Shown here one piece after another: positions 25,327 to 34,018 of a DNA stretch of 64,000 bases (positions are counted from its first letter, which is position 1; each line of letters opens with the position of its first letter). The DNA comes from Rubrivivax gelatinosus IL144 (GTDB lineage: Bacteria > Pseudomonadota > Gammaproteobacteria > Burkholderiales > Burkholderiaceae_C). The stretch is taken from assembly GCF_000284255.1 (NCBI RefSeq), contig NC_017075.1, positions 3,534,001 through 3,598,000 of the forward strand. Reading direction: 5' to 3'. The position numbers and the translations under genes are program-made. Under the pieces are notes generated by a model that was given only the letters and a program-made list of their open reading frames with translations, searched no databases and had not been told where the DNA came from.

Positions 25327-26090
25327 GCGAGCGGAACGCCCAGCCGCGACGCCCAGGCGCCGCGCATCGCGTGGTCGGTGAGGTCCACCTGCAGCGGCGT
25401 GATCGACACCGCGCCGTGCGCGACGGCGTGGAAGTCGGTGCCTTCGCCGGCGTCGCGCGCGTCGCCGGCCGGGCCGATCCAGTAGATCGGCTCGCCGCGC
25501 GGGTTGGTCTGGCGGATCACCGGCTCGCTGGCGTGGCGGCGGCCCAGGCGCGTCACCAGGCGCGGCAGCGACGCGGCATCGGCCCGGTTGGGGATGTTCA
25601 CGTTGAGCAGCCAGGGCCCGGTGGGCGGGCCGCCGGCGAGCACCTGCTCGACGATGGCGCGCGCCGTGGCCGCGGCGGCGTCCAGGTGCGTCCAGCCCTT
25701 CTCGGCCTGCGAGAAGGCGATCGCCGGGACGCCGAACAGATAGCCTTCCATCGCCGCGGCGACGGTGCCCGAGTACAGCGTGTCGTCGCCCATGTTCGCG
25801 CCCTGGTTGATGCCCGAGAGCACCAGGTCGGGCTTGTGCGGCAAGAGGCCGGTCAGCGCGACGTGCACCGAGTCGGACGGCGTGCCGTTGACGACGCGGA
25901 AGCCCTGCACCGGCTCGCCACGCGCCTCGAAGACCGACAGCGGCCGGTTCAGCGTCAGCGCGTTGGAGGTGCCGCTGGCGTTCTGCTCCGGGGCGATGAC
26001 GTCGATCGTGCCCAGGCCCTCGCAGGCCTTGACCAGCGCGGCGATGCCGGGGGCGAGGTAACCGTCGTCGTTGGCGATCAGGATGCGCAT
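25323..26090 (-). CDS. surE: 5'/3'-nucleotidase SurE
   Basis: A 255-residue cytoplasmic nucleotidase (nucleoside monophosphates, exopolyphosphate). The N-terminal metal site is [15 protein letters not shown] (Asp-Asp). Further ligands lie in NASGTSNA and [25 protein letters not shown], the family signature. The start is set at this ATG because SurE always begins with the IL-x-NDDG strand; the long open frame upstream is antisense to the quinone-oxidoreductase gene. First gene of the surE-pcm-nlpD-rpoS group. Confidence 0.97.
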   Translation of the reverse strand: MRILIANDDGYLAPGIAALVKACEGLGTIDVIAPEQNASGTSNALTLNRPLSVFEARGEPVQGFRVVNGTPSDSVHVALTGLLPHKPDLVLSGINQGANMGDDTLYSGTVAAAMEGYLFGVPAIAFSQAEKGWTHLDAAAATARAIVEQVLAGGPPTGPWLLNVNIPNRADAASLPRLVTRLGRRHASEPVIRQTNPRGEPIYWIGPAGDARDAGEGTDFHAVAHGAVSITPLQVDLTDHAMRGAWASRLGVPLA

Positions 26091-26186
26091 CGGGGCATTG
26101 TAGGGAGTCGGCCGGGCGTCGCCTGCGCGACGGCCGTGGCCCGCGGCGCTGCCTAAGATGCCGCCCACCCCCGAGAGGAGAAGACG

Positions 26187-27167
26187 ATGAAGGCCTGGCT
26201 CTGCGAATCGCTGGACGGCGTCGCCGGCATGCACTGGCGCGAGCTGCCGACGCCCGAGCCGGCGCCCGGCGAGGTGCGTGTGGCGATCCGCGCCGCGAGC
26301 CTGAACTTCCCCGACCTGCTGATCGTCGAGGGCAAGTACCAGGCGCGCCCGCCGCTGCCCTTCGTGCCCGGCGCCGAGTTCGCCGGCGTCGTCGAGGCGC
26401 TGGGCGAAGGCGTGACGACGCTGGCCGTCGGCCAGCCGGTGGCGGTCATCGGCACCCACGGCGGCTTCGCCACCCACGCCTGCGTCGATGCCGGCCGCGC
26501 GATCGCGTTGCCGCCGGGCTTCGCGCTCGAGGACGCGGCGGCCTTCGCCTTCACCTACGGCACCTCGCAGCATGCGCTGCTCGACCGCGGCGCGCTGCGC
26601 CCCGGCGAGACGGTGCTGGTGCTGGGCGCCGCGGGCGGCGTCGGCACCGCGGCGCTGCAGATCGCCAAGGCGGTCGGAGCGCATGTCATCGCCGCGGCCT
26701 CCGGCGCCGAGAAGTGCGCGCTGTGCCGCGAGCTGGGCGCCGATGCCGTCATCGACTATTCGGTGGAGAACCTGCGCGATGCGCTGAAGGCCTTGACCGG
26801 CGGCCGCGGGCCCGACCTCGTCTACGACCCCGTCGGCGGCGAGCTGGCCGAGCCGGCGCTGCGCTCGATCGCCTGGCGCGGGCGCTACCTGGTCGTCGGC
26901 TTCGCCAGCGGGGCGATCCCGGCCCTGCCCTGGAACCTGGCGCTGCTCAAGGGCGCGTCCATCGTCGGCGTCTTCTGGGGCGAGTTCGTGCGCCGCGAGC
27001 CGCAGGCCAGCGCTGCGGCCATCGGCCAGCTCGCGCGCTGGTACGCCGAAGGCCGCATCAAGCCCGTCGTCGGCGCCCGTTTCGCGCTCGAAGACTTGCC
27101 CCAGGCTTACGAGCGCATGGCCTCGCGCCGCGCCCTGGGCAAGCTGATCGTCGTTTGTGGCAACTGA
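26187..27167 (+). CDS. Zinc-independent MDR-family NADPH:quinone oxidoreductase-like protein
   Basis: A 326-residue medium-chain dehydrogenase/reductase without the structural or catalytic zinc Cys pattern. An N-terminal GroES-like domain contains [16 protein letters not shown] and the [10 protein letters not shown] signature. The Rossmann fold has [19 protein letters not shown] (Ala/Gly-rich, NADPH-type), then a [12 protein letters not shown] strand. The GAGAGG-type SD (GAGGAG) stands about 8 nt before the ATG. It diverges from surE. The true substrate cannot be read. Confidence 0.9.
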   Translation: MKAWLCESLDGVAGMHWRELPTPEPAPGEVRVAIRAASLNFPDLLIVEGKYQARPPLPFVPGAEFAGVVEALGEGVTTLAVGQPVAVIGTHGGFATHACVDAGRAIALPPGFALEDAAAFAFTYGTSQHALLDRGALRPGETVLVLGAAGGVGTAALQIAKAVGAHVIAAASGAEKCALCRELGADAVIDYSVENLRDALKALTGGRGPDLVYDPVGGELAEPALRSIAWRGRYLVVGFASGAIPALPWNLALLKGASIVGVFWGEFVRREPQASAAAIGQLARWYAEGRIKPVVGARFALEDLPQAYERMASRRALGKLIVVCGN

Positions 27168-27242
27168 GGCAGGGGGTCCACCTTTCCGGGCGCGAAACGA
27201 ACGCGCTAGGATGGCGCACGATCGAATACGGGGAGGTCGGCT

Positions 27243-27975
27243 ATGGCCGTAAAGGTGCTGATCCTGGAAGACAACCCGGTGGCGCGAAGTTTCCTCTGCC
27301 GGGTCGTTCGTGAGAGCTTCAGCGACGCGAATCACATCACCGAGGCCGGGGACCTCGAAACGGCGCGCCGCCACATCACGCTGGCGGGCGGCGCGACCGG
27401 CCTGCACGGTGTCGACCCCTTCAAGCTGATCCTGATCGACCTGGAGCTGCCGGACGGCAACGGCATGGAGCTGCTGGCCGAACTCGCGCACTACCCGGCG
27501 ACGAAGATCGTCACGACGCTGTACTCAGACGACGAGCACCTGAGCCCTGCAGCACGGTGCCGACGGCTACCTGCTGAAGGAGGACCGCTTCGAGGTCCTC
27601 GTCGAGGAGTTGCAGAAGATCGTGCGCGGCCAGCCGCCGCTGTCGCCGGCGATCGCACGCCGGCTGCTGACCCACTTCCGTCAGGGCGCCGGCCCCGACG
27701 TCGCGCCCGACAGCGGCTTCGTCAACACCACCGGCTTCACGACCAGCCGGCCGGTGCCGATGGAGAAGGCGCTGCCCGAGCACGAACGCCTGACGCCGCG
27801 CGAGAGCGAGGTGCTCACCTACCTCAGCAAGGGCTTCACGATCAAGGAGATCGCGAGCCTGATGGGCATCAAGTGGTTCACCGTCAACGACCACATCAAG
27901 TCCATCTACAAGAAGCTGAACGTCTCGAGCCGGGCCGAGGCCGCGGTGCTCGCGAGCAAGCAAGGACTGGTCTGA
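27243..27975 (+). pseudogene. NarL/LuxR-type response regulator, frameshifted
   Basis: Residues 1-100 are a receiver domain (LILEDNP, phospho-acceptor Asp66 in [13 protein letters not shown]). After codon 100 (at 27543) the frame leaves regulator-like sequence; the +1 frame picks up immediately with ALQHGADGYLLKED, the expected end of the receiver domain. It then runs to a LuxR helix-turn-helix (LTPRESEVLTYLSKGF, IKWFTVNDHIKSIYKKL) and a stop at 27975. Together the two parts make one regulator of about 243 residues. GGGAGG precedes the ATG. The kinase gene follows 35 nt later. Either a real mutation, a sequencing error, or, less likely, programmed frameshifting. Confidence 0.8.
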
Positions 27976-28010
27976 GCGCCCGGCGGCCCGCCGCCGCCCC
28001 CATCATCGCC

Positions 28011-30248
28011 ATGACGGAACGCCCCGCCGTCCCCGGCGATTCGAGCTTCGCGAACTCGGCGCTGGAGCCCACGCTCGGCACCGACCTGCCCCAGCACTGG
28101 ACCGGCTGGCGACGCCAGCTCCTCGTCGTGCTGACGGTGCTCGGCTGCCTCGGGCTGCTGGCGCTGACACGCTGGCTGGCGGCCAGCCCGGCGCTCGACG
28201 TGGTGCTGCTCGGCGCCACCGGCGCTCCGCCGACGGTGTTGTCGACCTCGGTCCCGGCGCTGGAGCCCATGGTCGGGCGGGCCCCGATCGCGCTGCGCAA
28301 CGCCGACGGCCGCGAGGTCCGGGTCGACGCGCTGCTCAACGAACACTCGCCGCGCTGGCAGGTCGACGACGCGGTGCGCGAGCGCGTCGTCGCGCAGCAG
28401 GAGGCGCTGGCCGAGGTGCTGGAAGGCCGGGAGGTCTTCGTCGAGTTCCGCAACGGCATCGAGCTCCCGGTGCTGGCGCGGCCGCGCGGATTCGACGGCC
28501 TGGGCCTGCTGTACTGGCCGCTGACGGCGCTGGCGCTGGCGGTCTACCTCGTCGGCGCGATCGTGCTGCTGGCACGCCCGCAGGGCCGCAACGTCGTCTA
28601 CCTGTTCGTGATGCTGAGCCAGGCGGCGACGCTGCTGTTCATCGCCGTCGGCTCGATGCGCGGCCTGGGGCTGCCCGCCGGCTTCGCGACCGTCGAGCCG
28701 CTGGCGCGCATGGTGCTGGACCTGGCCGTCGGTGCCGCCGTGCTGCACGCCTTCACGCAGCACCCGCGGCTGCTGCCGCACCGCCAGGCGATCGCCGCGG
28801 CCGGCTGGCTGCCGGTCTTCGTGCTGCCGGTGCTGGCGCACAGCGGCGCGCTGAGCCACGTCTGGTGGTGGACGCAGGGCGCGCTGCTGGCCCAGGGCGC
28901 GGCGGCGCTGGCGACGATCTCCTGGTCCTACCGCATCGAGGCCAACCCCTTCGCCGCGGTGCTGCGCCGCCTGGGCGTCTTCACCCTGGCTGCATTCGCG
29001 CTGGTGACGCTGGGCATGGCCGCCGCCGCCGGGACGACGGGCAGGCCGGGCACCGTGGCCGCCGCCGGCTCGCTGGTCTGGACGCTGTTCTTCACCTCGC
29101 TGCTGCTGCTGGTGCCCTTTCTGTCGCGCTCGCGCATGGCGCTGCGCGAACTGGCGATGCTGGCCGGCATCAGCACGATCGCGGTCTCGCTGGACCTGCT
29201 GTTCGTCGCCCTCTTCTCGCTCGGCCCGTTCACATCGCTGACGCTGGCGGTGTTCCTGGCGCTGGGCGCCTACGCCGGGGCGCGGCAGTGGATCCTCAAC
29301 CAGACGATAGGCTCGGAGGTGCTGACCACCGAGCGCACCTTCGAGCAGCTCTACCGCGTCGCCCGCGAGTTGCAGAAGCAGCCCTCGCGCTATTCGACGC
29401 TGGTCGCCGAACTGCTGCGCGAGCTGTTCGAGCCGCTTGAGGTGCTGCGGCTGGAGCGCGACTCGCCGCGCGCCTCGGTGGTCGGCGGCGGCGCGGCGCT
29501 GGTCGTGCCGGTGCGCAGCAGCCGCGGCGGTGGCCGGCCGCTGTCGCTGGTGCTGCGTTTCGCGCGCCGCGGCCAGCGCCTGTTCTCGCGCGACGACGCC
29601 CGGCTGGCCGAGCGTGTCGTCGACCAGCTCAAGCGCGCCGTCGCCTACGACCAGGCGGTCGAGCGCGGGCGCAACGAGGAGCGGCTGCGCATCGCCCAGG
29701 ACCTGCACGACGACATCGGCGCCCGCCTGCTGACGCTGATGTACCAGGCGCAGACCCCTGAGATGGAGGACTACATCCGCCACACGCTGCTCGACCTGAA
29801 GACGCTGACGCGCGGGCTGGCGGCGGCCAACCACCGCCTGTCGCACGCTTCGGCCGAGTGGAAGGCCGACCTGACCCAGCGCCTGACGGCCGCCCAGGTG
29901 CAGCTCGGCTGGTCGGTCGAGTTCGACCGCGACGTGCGGCTGACGGTGGTGCAGTGGTCGGCGCTGACGCGCGTGATCCGCGAGTTGGTGACGAACTCGC
30001 TCTACCACGGCCACGCGTCGCGCGTGGACCTGCAGATGGCGCTGCACGGCACGCGGCTGACGCTGGCGGTCAGCGACGACGGCGACGGCCGCGCACCCGA
30101 GGGCTGGGCCCACGGCCTGGGGCTGGGCGGCGTGCGCAAGCGCGTCAAGCTGCTGGGCGGCGAGGTGCGCTGGCGCGAGAACGGCCCGCGCGGCATCGTC
30201 TGCGAGGTGCTGGTGCCCGACTTCCAGACGCCGGACGAGGACGGCTGA
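28011..30248 (+). CDS. Multi-TM histidine kinase (HisKA_3 type), partner of the adjacent regulator
   Basis: A 745-residue kinase. One membrane helix (~36-54) precedes an extracytoplasmic domain (~58-160), then about seven more helices (~168-190, 196-216, 232-250, 263-278, 286-304, 322-340, 356-372, 388-425). A cytoplasmic part holds a poorly defined region (~440-540), the dimerisation motif IAQDLHDDIGARLL with phospho-acceptor His566, and a degenerate ATPase domain (RELVTNSLYHG as N-box, SDDGDG and GLGLGGVRKR as G boxes). This is the NarX-like class that pairs with LuxR regulators, as found just upstream. The input signal is unknown. Its frame is fused in frame with the 5' half of the broken regulator. 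Confidence 0.9.
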   Translation: MTERPAVPGDSSFANSALEPTLGTDLPQHWTGWRRQLLVVLTVLGCLGLLALTRWLAASPALDVVLLGATGAPPTVLSTSVPALEPMVGRAPIALRNADGREVRVDALLNEHSPRWQVDDAVRERVVAQQEALAEVLEGREVFVEFRNGIELPVLARPRGFDGLGLLYWPLTALALAVYLVGAIVLLARPQGRNVVYLFVMLSQAATLLFIAVGSMRGLGLPAGFATVEPLARMVLDLAVGAAVLHAFTQHPRLLPHRQAIAAAGWLPVFVLPVLAHSGALSHVWWWTQGALLAQGAAALATISWSYRIEANPFAAVLRRLGVFTLAAFALVTLGMAAAAGTTGRPGTVAAAGSLVWTLFFTSLLLLVPFLSRSRMALRELAMLAGISTIAVSLDLLFVALFSLGPFTSLTLAVFLALGAYAGARQWILNQTIGSEVLTTERTFEQLYRVARELQKQPSRYSTLVAELLRELFEPLEVLRLERDSPRASVVGGGAALVVPVRSSRGGGRPLSLVLRFARRGQRLFSRDDARLAERVVDQLKRAVAYDQAVERGRNEERLRIAQDLHDDIGARLLTLMYQAQTPEMEDYIRHTLLDLKTLTRGLAAANHRLSHASAEWKADLTQRLTAAQVQLGWSVEFDRDVRLTVVQWSALTRVIRELVTNSLYHGHASRVDLQMALHGTRLTLAVSDDGDGRAPEGWAHGLGLGGVRKRVKLLGGEVRWRENGPRGIVCEVLVPDFQTPDEDG

Positions 30249-30278
30249 GCCGCCGCAGCGTGATCGGCGTGAACGGCG

Positions 30279-30524
30279 TCAGCGGCGCCAGCGCCGCCGC
30301 AGGTCCAGCAGGTGGGCGACACCCGCGGCCGCCAGCCCGGCGGCCACCCAGGTCCAGGCGGCGCCGGCCAGCGCCGCACGCACCGCCAGCATCAGCGCCA
30401 GGCCGGCGCAGAGGTTGGCGACGAAGTCACGCGGCGCCAGGCCGCGCCCGGTGCGCGCGTGCCAGATCCAGAGGACCAGGGCCTCCAGCAGCGTGACGGC
30501 GATGACGAGGTCGACGAGCGCCAC
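30279..30524 (-). CDS. Small membrane protein downstream of bchP
   Basis: An 81-residue protein starting at a GTG nine nt after the bchP TGA (a CTG overlapping the stop region is another candidate start). Three hydrophobic segments (~4-20, 33-51, 54-71) precede a very basic end (DLRRRWRR). I do not recognise the family. The tight spacing behind bchP suggests the same transcript. It is convergent with the kinase gene, 30 nt away. The composition fits a real membrane protein, not a shadow, but without homologues this stays tentative. Confidence 0.55.
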   Translation of the reverse strand: MALVDLVIAVTLLEALVLWIWHARTGRGLAPRDFVANLCAGLALMLAVRAALAGAAWTWVAAGLAAAGVAHLLDLRRRWRR

Positions 30525-30532
30525 GCGCCGTG

Positions 30533-31735
30533 TCAGACCCGCGCCAGGCCCAGCAGGTGCGCGATGTCCTTGAAGAAGATGCGCACGTGGGCCATCGGCT
30601 TGCGCCGCGTCAGCCGCTTGTTCATGTACGAGTCGAAGGTCAGCTGCTGCACGTCCTTGTCCTTGCAGATGCTGACGAAACGCTCGCGGCGCTTGTCGCT
30701 GGAGTACCAGAAGCGCTGCAGGATGCCGAGGATCCAGAACACGCGGCCGTGCTCGCGCATGAAGTTGCGGCGCGCGCCGGCCAGCGCCTTGGCGTCGCCG
30801 GTGCGCAGCATCTCCAGCACCGCCTCGGCGGCGAAGCGGCCGCCGGCCAGCGCGTAGTAGATGCCCTCGCCCGAGGCCGGCGCGACGACGCCCGAGGCGT
30901 CGCCGGCGAGCACGACGTCGCGGCCGTTGTCCCAGCAGCGCAGCGGCTTCAGCGGGATCGGCGCGCCTTCGCGGCGGATCGTCTTGCAGTTCGCCAGGCC
31001 GGCGTCCTCGCGCAGCTTGGCCGTCGCGTTGCGCAGCGAGAAGCCCTTGTCGGCGCTGCCGGTGCCCACGCTCATCGTCTTGCCGTGCGGGAAGACCCAG
31101 CCGTAGAAGTCCGGCGAGATCGTGCCGCGGTAGTAGACGTCGCAACGCGAGGGGTCGTAGTCGGGGTGGCCGGGTTCCGGCGCCTCGATGATCTCGTGGT
31201 AGGCGAAGACGTACTCGACCTCGTGCGCGCACGAGATCTGCTGGCGTGCCACCTCGGAGCGTGCGCCGTCGGCGCCGATGATCGCCCGGGCGCGCACCGC
31301 GGCCTCCTGGCCTTCGCCGCGTTCGCCCTTCTCGTGCGGGCGGTAGCGCACGATGGCGCAGCCGTCGGCGTCGCGGTCGATGCGCTCGAAGGTGCCGGTG
31401 CGGCGCACCGCGCCGCACTGGCGCGCACGCTCGCGCAGCCATTCGTCGAACTGCTCGCGGTCGACGAGGCCGACGTAGCCGTTCTCGATGTGGATGTCGA
31501 CCTTGACGTCGGTCGGCGAGATCATCCGGGCGCACAGCGCCTTGGCGACGATCAGCTCGTCGGGAATGCCGAAGTCGCGGATCGCACGCGGCGGGATCGC
31601 GCCGCCGCAGGGTTTGATGCGGCCGGCACGGTCGAGCAGCAGCACGCTGCGGCCCTGCCGCGCGATCTCCGTGGCCGCCGTGGCGCCAGCCGGACCGCCG
31701 CCGACGACGACGACATCGAAGGTCTCCAGTTGCAT
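30533..31735 (-). CDS. bchP: Geranylgeranyl reductase BchP
   Basis: A 400-residue flavoprotein that reduces the geranylgeranyl tail of bacteriochlorophyll to phytyl in three steps. The FAD-binding Rossmann motif is VVVVGGGPAGATAATEIARQG at residues ~7-27, followed by the PCGGAIPPRAI segment typical of this family. A second FAD motif is DVVLAGDASGVVAPASGEGIYYAL. The start at MQLETFDV sits 1 nt before the bch2 stop. It belongs to the bchG-bch2-bchP operon. Confidence 0.95.
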   Translation of the reverse strand: MQLETFDVVVVGGGPAGATAATEIARQGRSVLLLDRAGRIKPCGGAIPPRAIRDFGIPDELIVAKALCARMISPTDVKVDIHIENGYVGLVDREQFDEWLRERARQCGAVRRTGTFERIDRDADGCAIVRYRPHEKGERGEGQEAAVRARAIIGADGARSEVARQQISCAHEVEYVFAYHEIIEAPEPGHPDYDPSRCDVYYRGTISPDFYGWVFPHGKTMSVGTGSADKGFSLRNATAKLREDAGLANCKTIRREGAPIPLKPLRCWDNGRDVVLAGDASGVVAPASGEGIYYALAGGRFAAEAVLEMLRTGDAKALAGARRNFMREHGRVFWILGILQRFWYSSDKRRERFVSICKDKDVQQLTFDSYMNKRLTRRKPMAHVRIFFKDIAHLLGLARV

Positions 31736-31736
31736 C

Positions 31737-33059
31737 TCACTCCACCTTTGCCACCGCGGGTTCGACAAACAGGCGCGGCGTCGCGGTGGCGCGGGGCCGG
31801 GCATCGATCTTGGCCGCCAGGAAGGCGGACACCACGAAAAGCAGCGCCTCGGCTGCGAAGACGCTGGAATAGGCGACCGAGGACTCGCCCAGCAGCCAGT
31901 GAGCGAGGTCGCTGGCGCCGGTGCCGACGACACCGCCCAGGCCGAAGGCCACGGCCTGCGCCGCGCCCCACAAGCCCATGCGCACGCCTTCGCGGCCCTG
32001 CCGGCCTTCGCCGGCCAGACGCATCATCGAGCCGACGGCGGCGATCGAGAACGCGCCGTTGGCGACACCGAGCAGGAACACCGTCGCCTTGAACGGCCAG
32101 CCCGGGCCGACGATGCCGGCGCCGACCAGCGAGGCCAGGCACAGCGCCGACGCGAGGCAGCCACCCACCGACCAGGCGCGCAGCGAACCCAGGCGCTGGC
32201 CGGCCAGCGCGACCAGGATCATCCCGGTCAGCACGCCGCCGTGCTGCATGCCCGACAGCGAGGTCGACTCGCCCGGCGTGAAGCCGAAGACGGTGCCGGC
32301 GAAAGGCTCGAGGATCAGGTCCTGCGCGCTGAAGGCGAGCATCGAGACGAAGATGAAGACCGTGAAGCGGCGCGCGTCGCCGTCGGCCCAGACCTCGGCC
32401 AGCGCCTGACGGAAGTCGGGCTTGGCTTCGCTGTCGGCCGCCGGCGGCCGGCCCGCGCCTTCGACGCGGTACAGCGCGAGGTTCGCCAGCACGAAGGCCA
32501 GCACGGCGACGCCGGTCATCACCGTCATCAGTCGCGCCGGCGAATACGGGTCCAGCAGCTTGCCGGCGACGCCGGCGGTCACCGCCAGGCCGAGGATCAT
32601 CATCATCCAGACGATGGTCGCGGCCGGCGCGCGGCGCTGTTCGGCCACACGCTGCGCCAGCAGCACCAGCAGCGAGGTGCCGGCGGCACCGACGCCCAGG
32701 CCGATGACGACGAAGGACACGAAGGCCGCGACGATGCCCGGCACGCGCGCCACCGGGATCAGCGCCACCGAGGCCGCGGCGCCGATGGCGCCGAGGCCCA
32801 GCACCGCCAGCCCGCCGATGATCCAGGGCGTGCGCCGGCCGCCGACGTCGGAGCCGAAGCCCATGCGCGGGCGCAGCATCTGCACCATGTAGTGCACCGC
32901 CACCAGCAGCCCGGGCAGCAGCGCCGGCAGCGCCAGCTCGACGACCATGATGCGGTTCAGCGTCGAGGTCGTCAGCACGACCATCGCGCCGATGCAGGCC
33001 TGCACCAGGCCCAGGCGGAAGACGGTGAACCAGCCGAAGTGCGCGAGCGGCGCACTCAT
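31737..33059 (-). CDS. BCH2/PucC-family membrane transporter-like protein (ORF428 type)
   Basis: A 440-residue protein with twelve predicted membrane helices of the MFS-related BCH2/PucC family. It has the family segments TLNRIMVVELALPALLPGLLVA and the RPRMGFGSDVGGRRTPWI loop. Members assist LH complex assembly or pigment delivery (family knowledge); this one has the bchG-bchP neighbourhood of Rhodobacter ORF428. Its ATG overlaps the bchG stop (ATGA). LhaA, encoded at 46972, is a paralogue. Confidence 0.9.
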   Translation of the reverse strand: MSAPLAHFGWFTVFRLGLVQACIGAMVVLTTSTLNRIMVVELALPALLPGLLVAVHYMVQMLRPRMGFGSDVGGRRTPWIIGGLAVLGLGAIGAAASVALIPVARVPGIVAAFVSFVVIGLGVGAAGTSLLVLLAQRVAEQRRAPAATIVWMMMILGLAVTAGVAGKLLDPYSPARLMTVMTGVAVLAFVLANLALYRVEGAGRPPAADSEAKPDFRQALAEVWADGDARRFTVFIFVSMLAFSAQDLILEPFAGTVFGFTPGESTSLSGMQHGGVLTGMILVALAGQRLGSLRAWSVGGCLASALCLASLVGAGIVGPGWPFKATVFLLGVANGAFSIAAVGSMMRLAGEGRQGREGVRMGLWGAAQAVAFGLGGVVGTGASDLAHWLLGESSVAYSSVFAAEALLFVVSAFLAAKIDARPRATATPRLFVEPAVAKVE

Positions 33060-33940
33060 GCCACGCCCCCGGTGGCGCGCAGCGCGAAGGCGCTGACCAT
33101 CATGCCGCTGACGAACAGCGGCACGCCGAAGCCGCTGTAGAACAGCGCGCGCTTGACCGGGTCCTTCATGAACCAGACCATCAGCACGCCTTGCGCGACG
33201 AGCAGCGCGCCGATCGCCGTGGCGTGCCAGACGGCGCCCCACTGCACCAGCATGCCGATGACGATGATCTGCGGCACGGCCATCACGAGGCAGGCGGTGC
33301 GCGCGGCGCCGTCGACGCCCAGACGCACCGGCAGCGAGCCGACGCCCATCTTCTTGTCGCCTTCGATGGCCTTGAAGTCGTTGAGCGTCATGATCCCGTG
33401 CGCGCCCAGGCTGTAGAGCAGCGCCAGCGCCAGCGAGTGCGAGGCCGGCATCGCGCCGCCGGCCATCACCGCCGCACCGGTCACCCAGGCCAGGCCTTCG
33501 TAGGAGATGCCGCAGGCGGCGTTGCCCCACCAGCCGTTCTGCTTCAGGCGCACCGGCGGCGCGCTGTAGGCCCAGGCCAGGATCAGGCCCAGCACCGCGG
33601 CGCCGAAGCCCCAGGGGCCGAGCTGCGTGGCGACGAGCAGCGACAGCGCCGTCCAGCCGATCGCGATGTACAGGCCCCAGCGGCCGGGGATGCGGCCCGA
33701 GGGGATCGGACGGTTGGGTTCGTTGATCGCGTCGACGTGGCGGTCGAACCAGTCGTTGACCGCCTGGCTGGTCGCGCAGACCAGCGGCCCGGCGAGCAGC
33801 ACGCCGAGGAAGACGAGAAACCAGTTCGCCGTGATCGGCTGTCCCGATGCGACGACGCCGCACGAGAAGGCCCACATCGGAGGGAACCAGGTGATCGGTT
33901 TGAGCAACTCCGCTACAGCGGACAACGCGGGCCTTGCCAT
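33056..33940 (-). CDS. bchG: Bacteriochlorophyll synthase BchG
   Basis: A 294-residue membrane prenyltransferase of the UbiA family that esterifies bacteriochlorophyllide a. The prenyl-diphosphate site NDWFDRHVDAINEPNRPIPSG is near residue 70, a second Asp-rich motif (NDFKAIEGDKKMG) near 195, and about eight membrane helices are present. The start is the ATG of MARPALSA; an in-frame TTG 24 nt upstream would place the start inside the -10 region. An AAGATT -10 ends 7 nt before this ATG and no SD is present, so the mRNA may be leaderless. Confidence 0.94.
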   Translation of the reverse strand: MARPALSAVAELLKPITWFPPMWAFSCGVVASGQPITANWFLVFLGVLLAGPLVCATSQAVNDWFDRHVDAINEPNRPIPSGRIPGRWGLYIAIGWTALSLLVATQLGPWGFGAAVLGLILAWAYSAPPVRLKQNGWWGNAACGISYEGLAWVTGAAVMAGGAMPASHSLALALLYSLGAHGIMTLNDFKAIEGDKKMGVGSLPVRLGVDGAARTACLVMAVPQIIVIGMLVQWGAVWHATAIGALLVAQGVLMVWFMKDPVKRALFYSGFGVPLFVSGMMVSAFALRATGGVA

Positions 33941-33947
33941 GGGGCTG

Positions 33948-33989
33948 AATCTTGCGCTTGACAAAACAGAGCGTCAATTGTCGTTGACA
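33948..33989. promoter_or_regulatory. bchG / crtI divergent promoters with a PpsR-type palindrome
   Basis: CGT-N12-ACA at 33972-33989 is one base from the PpsR/CrtJ consensus TGT-N12-ACA and is the inverted repeat GTCAA/TTGAC. Its right arm is the TTGACA (33984-33989) facing crtI. Its left arm read on the minus strand is TTGACG (33977-33972), facing bchG, followed 18 nt later by AAGATT (33953-33948). A further TTGAC begins at 33958. Bound PpsR would cover both -35 elements. Confidence 0.65.
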
Positions 33990-34018
33990 CAATCCCTGCC
34001 TTAGGACAAGCTCGACGG

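Noticed and set aside
27610..27975. Separate 121-residue HTH protein starting at a TTG
   Set aside because: The sequence just before it (ALQHGADGYLLKED) is the end of a receiver domain, so it is the second half of the broken regulator, not a gene of its own.
27243..30248. Apparent 1001-residue regulator-kinase fusion
   Set aside because: The middle (~codons 101-256) is out-of-frame regulator sequence; the kinase has its own ATG at 28011, so the fusion is a by-product of the frameshift.
30279..31535. 418-codon open frame on the minus strand
   Set aside because: Most of it is bchP read out of frame (Arg/Ala/Gly-rich). Only its last ~81 codons, beyond the bchP stop, look like a real protein and are reported separately.
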